Shown here in pieces: positions 14,324 to 15,170 of a stretch of 15,170 bases of DNA; the stretch's first letter is position 1, and the number at the start of each line of letters is the position of its first letter. The notes under the pieces are model-generated. The model saw only the letters and a program-made list of their open reading frames with translations, was not told the DNA's origin and did no database searches. A program made the position numbers and the translations under genes. Source of the DNA: CAG-582 sp964551965 (GTDB lineage: Bacteria; Bacillota_I; Bacilli_A; RF39; UBA660); the NCBI GenBank assembly GCA_964551965.1, contig CAZKFB010000031.1, positions 1-15,170 on the forward strand, given 5' to 3'.

Positions 14324-14329
14324 ATTATA
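14324..14329 (-). promoter_or_regulatory. -10 box of the metallophosphoesterase gene
   Basis: A perfect TATAAT on the minus strand lies 22 nt before ATG 14307. The predicted start G14317 gives the 10-nt leader GGGTGATATT. The -35 position is poorly matched. Confidence 0.5.
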
Positions 14330-14373
14330 GATTAAATAATAAGAAAAATAAATAATAAATATTGCAAAAATTA

Positions 14374-14402
14374 TTGAGTATATTAAAATATAATTTTATA
14401 AT
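14374..14402 (+). promoter_or_regulatory. Promoter of the stalk-protein gene
   Basis: -35 TTGAGT (14374-14379), a 17-nt spacer and a perfect -10 TATAAT (14397-14402). The predicted start near 14409 leaves a leader of about 19 nt containing AGAGGAAGA before ATG 14428. The rest of the 120-base divergent region is plain AT-rich sequence. Confidence 0.6.
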
Positions 14403-14427
14403 AAAGTTAAAGAAAAAGAGGAAGAAT

Positions 14428-15102
14428 ATGAAGAAAATTTTATCAAATAAAATTATCATATTTATACTAATTATTGTTTTAATTGCTGGAATAACAACAA
14501 TATTTGTTTTAATGAATAATAAAGACCATTTATCTAGATTAAATGATAATACTTCAACAACTACAACCAGTTATAAAACAACTACTGAACTTGAAACTAC
14601 TACAATTAAAGAAGAAAATACTTCAATTGTTTCTTCAAAAACTAATATAACTATTGAGAAATCTTCAACTAAGAAGAAAGTTATAAGTGAGTCATCAACA
14701 AAGAAGACTACGAAGCAATCAAGTACTACTGAAAAAAAGATAGAACAAACAGAATGTTTAACTGAATTAGAAAAAGATGTCCCATTGTACTATGATTTAG
14801 GTTGTGGAATGAGAGCGGAGGAGGCTTCTTTTGAACTAGCTATGCATTGGGGAAACAAAGGTATTGATACAATCCTTACTACAGCATTAGTTAAAGAAAT
14901 GGATGCATGTGATGAAATTGTTGCTTCAGGATGTCACGATGTAACTAACGCAGAATATATTGCAATAAAAGGAACAAATAATAAATACCTAAGGGGATAT
15001 GCTATAAAATTTATAATTTATGAAGGCGAAAGCGTAAAACGTTTAGCTGAAGGTTATATAAAATCTGACAATACACTTCAATGGATATATAAGAAATATT
15101 AA
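14428..15102 (+). CDS. Membrane-anchored protein with Thr/Ser-rich stalk and four-cysteine C-terminal domain
   Basis: A 224-residue protein I do not recognise. Residues 1-8 are basic and 9-29 form one hydrophobic helix with no lipobox Cys, so it is a signal anchor. Residues 42-105 are a low-complexity Thr/Ser/Lys stalk with imperfect SSTKK-type repeats (SSTKKKV, SSTKKTT, SSTTEKK). Residues 108-224 form a compact domain with Cys110, Cys126, Cys161 and Cys169, likely two disulfides if it is outside the cell. The domain carries alternating helix-like (EEASFELAMHWGNKGIDTIL) and strand-like (YAIKFIIYEG) stretches. The start is ATG 14428 with AGAGGAAGA upstream. An in-frame TTG at 14362 would add 22 residues and has no Shine-Dalgarno. 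Another membrane-anchored gene starts 19 bases after the stop, so the two are probably co-transcribed. Confidence 0.8.
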   Translation: MKKILSNKIIIFILIIVLIAGITTIFVLMNNKDHLSRLNDNTSTTTTSYKTTTELETTTIKEENTSIVSSKTNITIEKSSTKKKVISESSTKKTTKQSSTTEKKIEQTECLTELEKDVPLYYDLGCGMRAEEASFELAMHWGNKGIDTILTTALVKEMDACDEIVASGCHDVTNAEYIAIKGTNNKYLRGYAIKFIIYEGESVKRLAEGYIKSDNTLQWIYKKY

Positions 15103-15121
15103 AGAGAAAGGATAGTATTCT

Positions 15122-15170
15122 ATGAAAAATAAAAAAATTGTTATTTGCATATCTATAATTATAATTGTGT
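15122..15170 (+). CDS. Start of a second membrane-anchored or exported protein, cut by the window end
   Basis: ATG 15122 opens MKNKKIVICISIIIIV, a basic N-terminus running into a hydrophobic helix, typical of a signal peptide or anchor. GAAAGGAT lies upstream. It begins 19 bases after the stalk-protein stop with no terminator between, so the two probably share a transcript. Only 16 residues are visible and the mature part is outside the window. Confidence 0.6.
   Translation, partial: MKNKKIVICISIIIIV

Noticed and set aside
14542..14752. Thr/Ser stalk coding region as a tandem DNA repeat
   Set aside because: The codons for repeated Thr and Ser vary and no fixed-period nucleotide repeat is visible; it is amino-acid low complexity.
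1..15170. tRNA genes, CRISPR arrays, insertion sequences, prophage or integration sites
   Set aside because: No cloverleaf-like or GTTCRANNC B-box sequence in the gaps, no spaced repeats, no transposase or integrase, and the intergenic space is too small.

Overview
The window is compact, very AT-rich DNA with Gram-positive-style signals: strong Shine-Dalgarno sequences (AGGAGA, AGGTGAT), intrinsic terminators ending in T-tracts, and TATAAT boxes. Gene content (HtpG, TspO, MntP, a TtcA-like tRNA sulfurase, BaiN-type and COG2509-type flavoproteins, DUF3810) fits a low-GC Firmicute, probably a small-genome Bacilli/Mollicutes-like gut lineage. This placement is by impression, not by phylogeny. 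No mobile element, rRNA, tRNA, CRISPR array or phage gene was found. No gap between genes exceeds about 155 bases.

Layout. Bases 1-1799 hold htpG, cut at its N-terminus by the window edge, then a terminator and a small transglutaminase-like protein (1849-2364). tspO lies convergent on the minus strand (2335-2790) and overlaps the 3' end of that gene. A plus-strand cluster encodes a spermidine-synthase-like methyltransferase, a GNAT acetyltransferase and an HD-type phosphohydrolase (2861-5019) and ends in a terminator. Next are the Mn exporter mntP (5072) and an SDR resembling the NYC1/NOL chlorophyll b reductase subfamily (5635), followed by a terminator. A TtcA-like 4Fe-4S tRNA thiolase (6508) stands alone between terminators. 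A tight run of five genes covers 7490-13384: BaiN/HI0933-type flavoprotein, COG2509 flavoprotein, DUF3810 membrane metallopeptidase-like protein, stand-alone ABC-type ATPase and DEDDh exonuclease. It ends in a bidirectional terminator shared with a minus-strand metallophosphoesterase (13411-14307). A divergent promoter region then leads to a membrane-anchored Thr/Ser-stalk protein with a four-cysteine C-terminal domain (14428-15102) and the first codons of another membrane-anchored protein.

The most notable signal is regulatory. Across at least six transcription starts the -10 box sits 22-23 nt before the ATG, so the predicted mRNA begins about 10-11 nt upstream, on the first base of the Shine-Dalgarno. 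Twice the -10 box is built on the stop codon of the previous gene, and most terminators use the stop codon as part of their hairpin. The ATPase at about 11774 has this standard start signal in front of an ATG that is one base out of frame across a run of eight T. This suggests a slippage switch, an indel or a sequencing error. UGA is not used at all among 16 stop codons.
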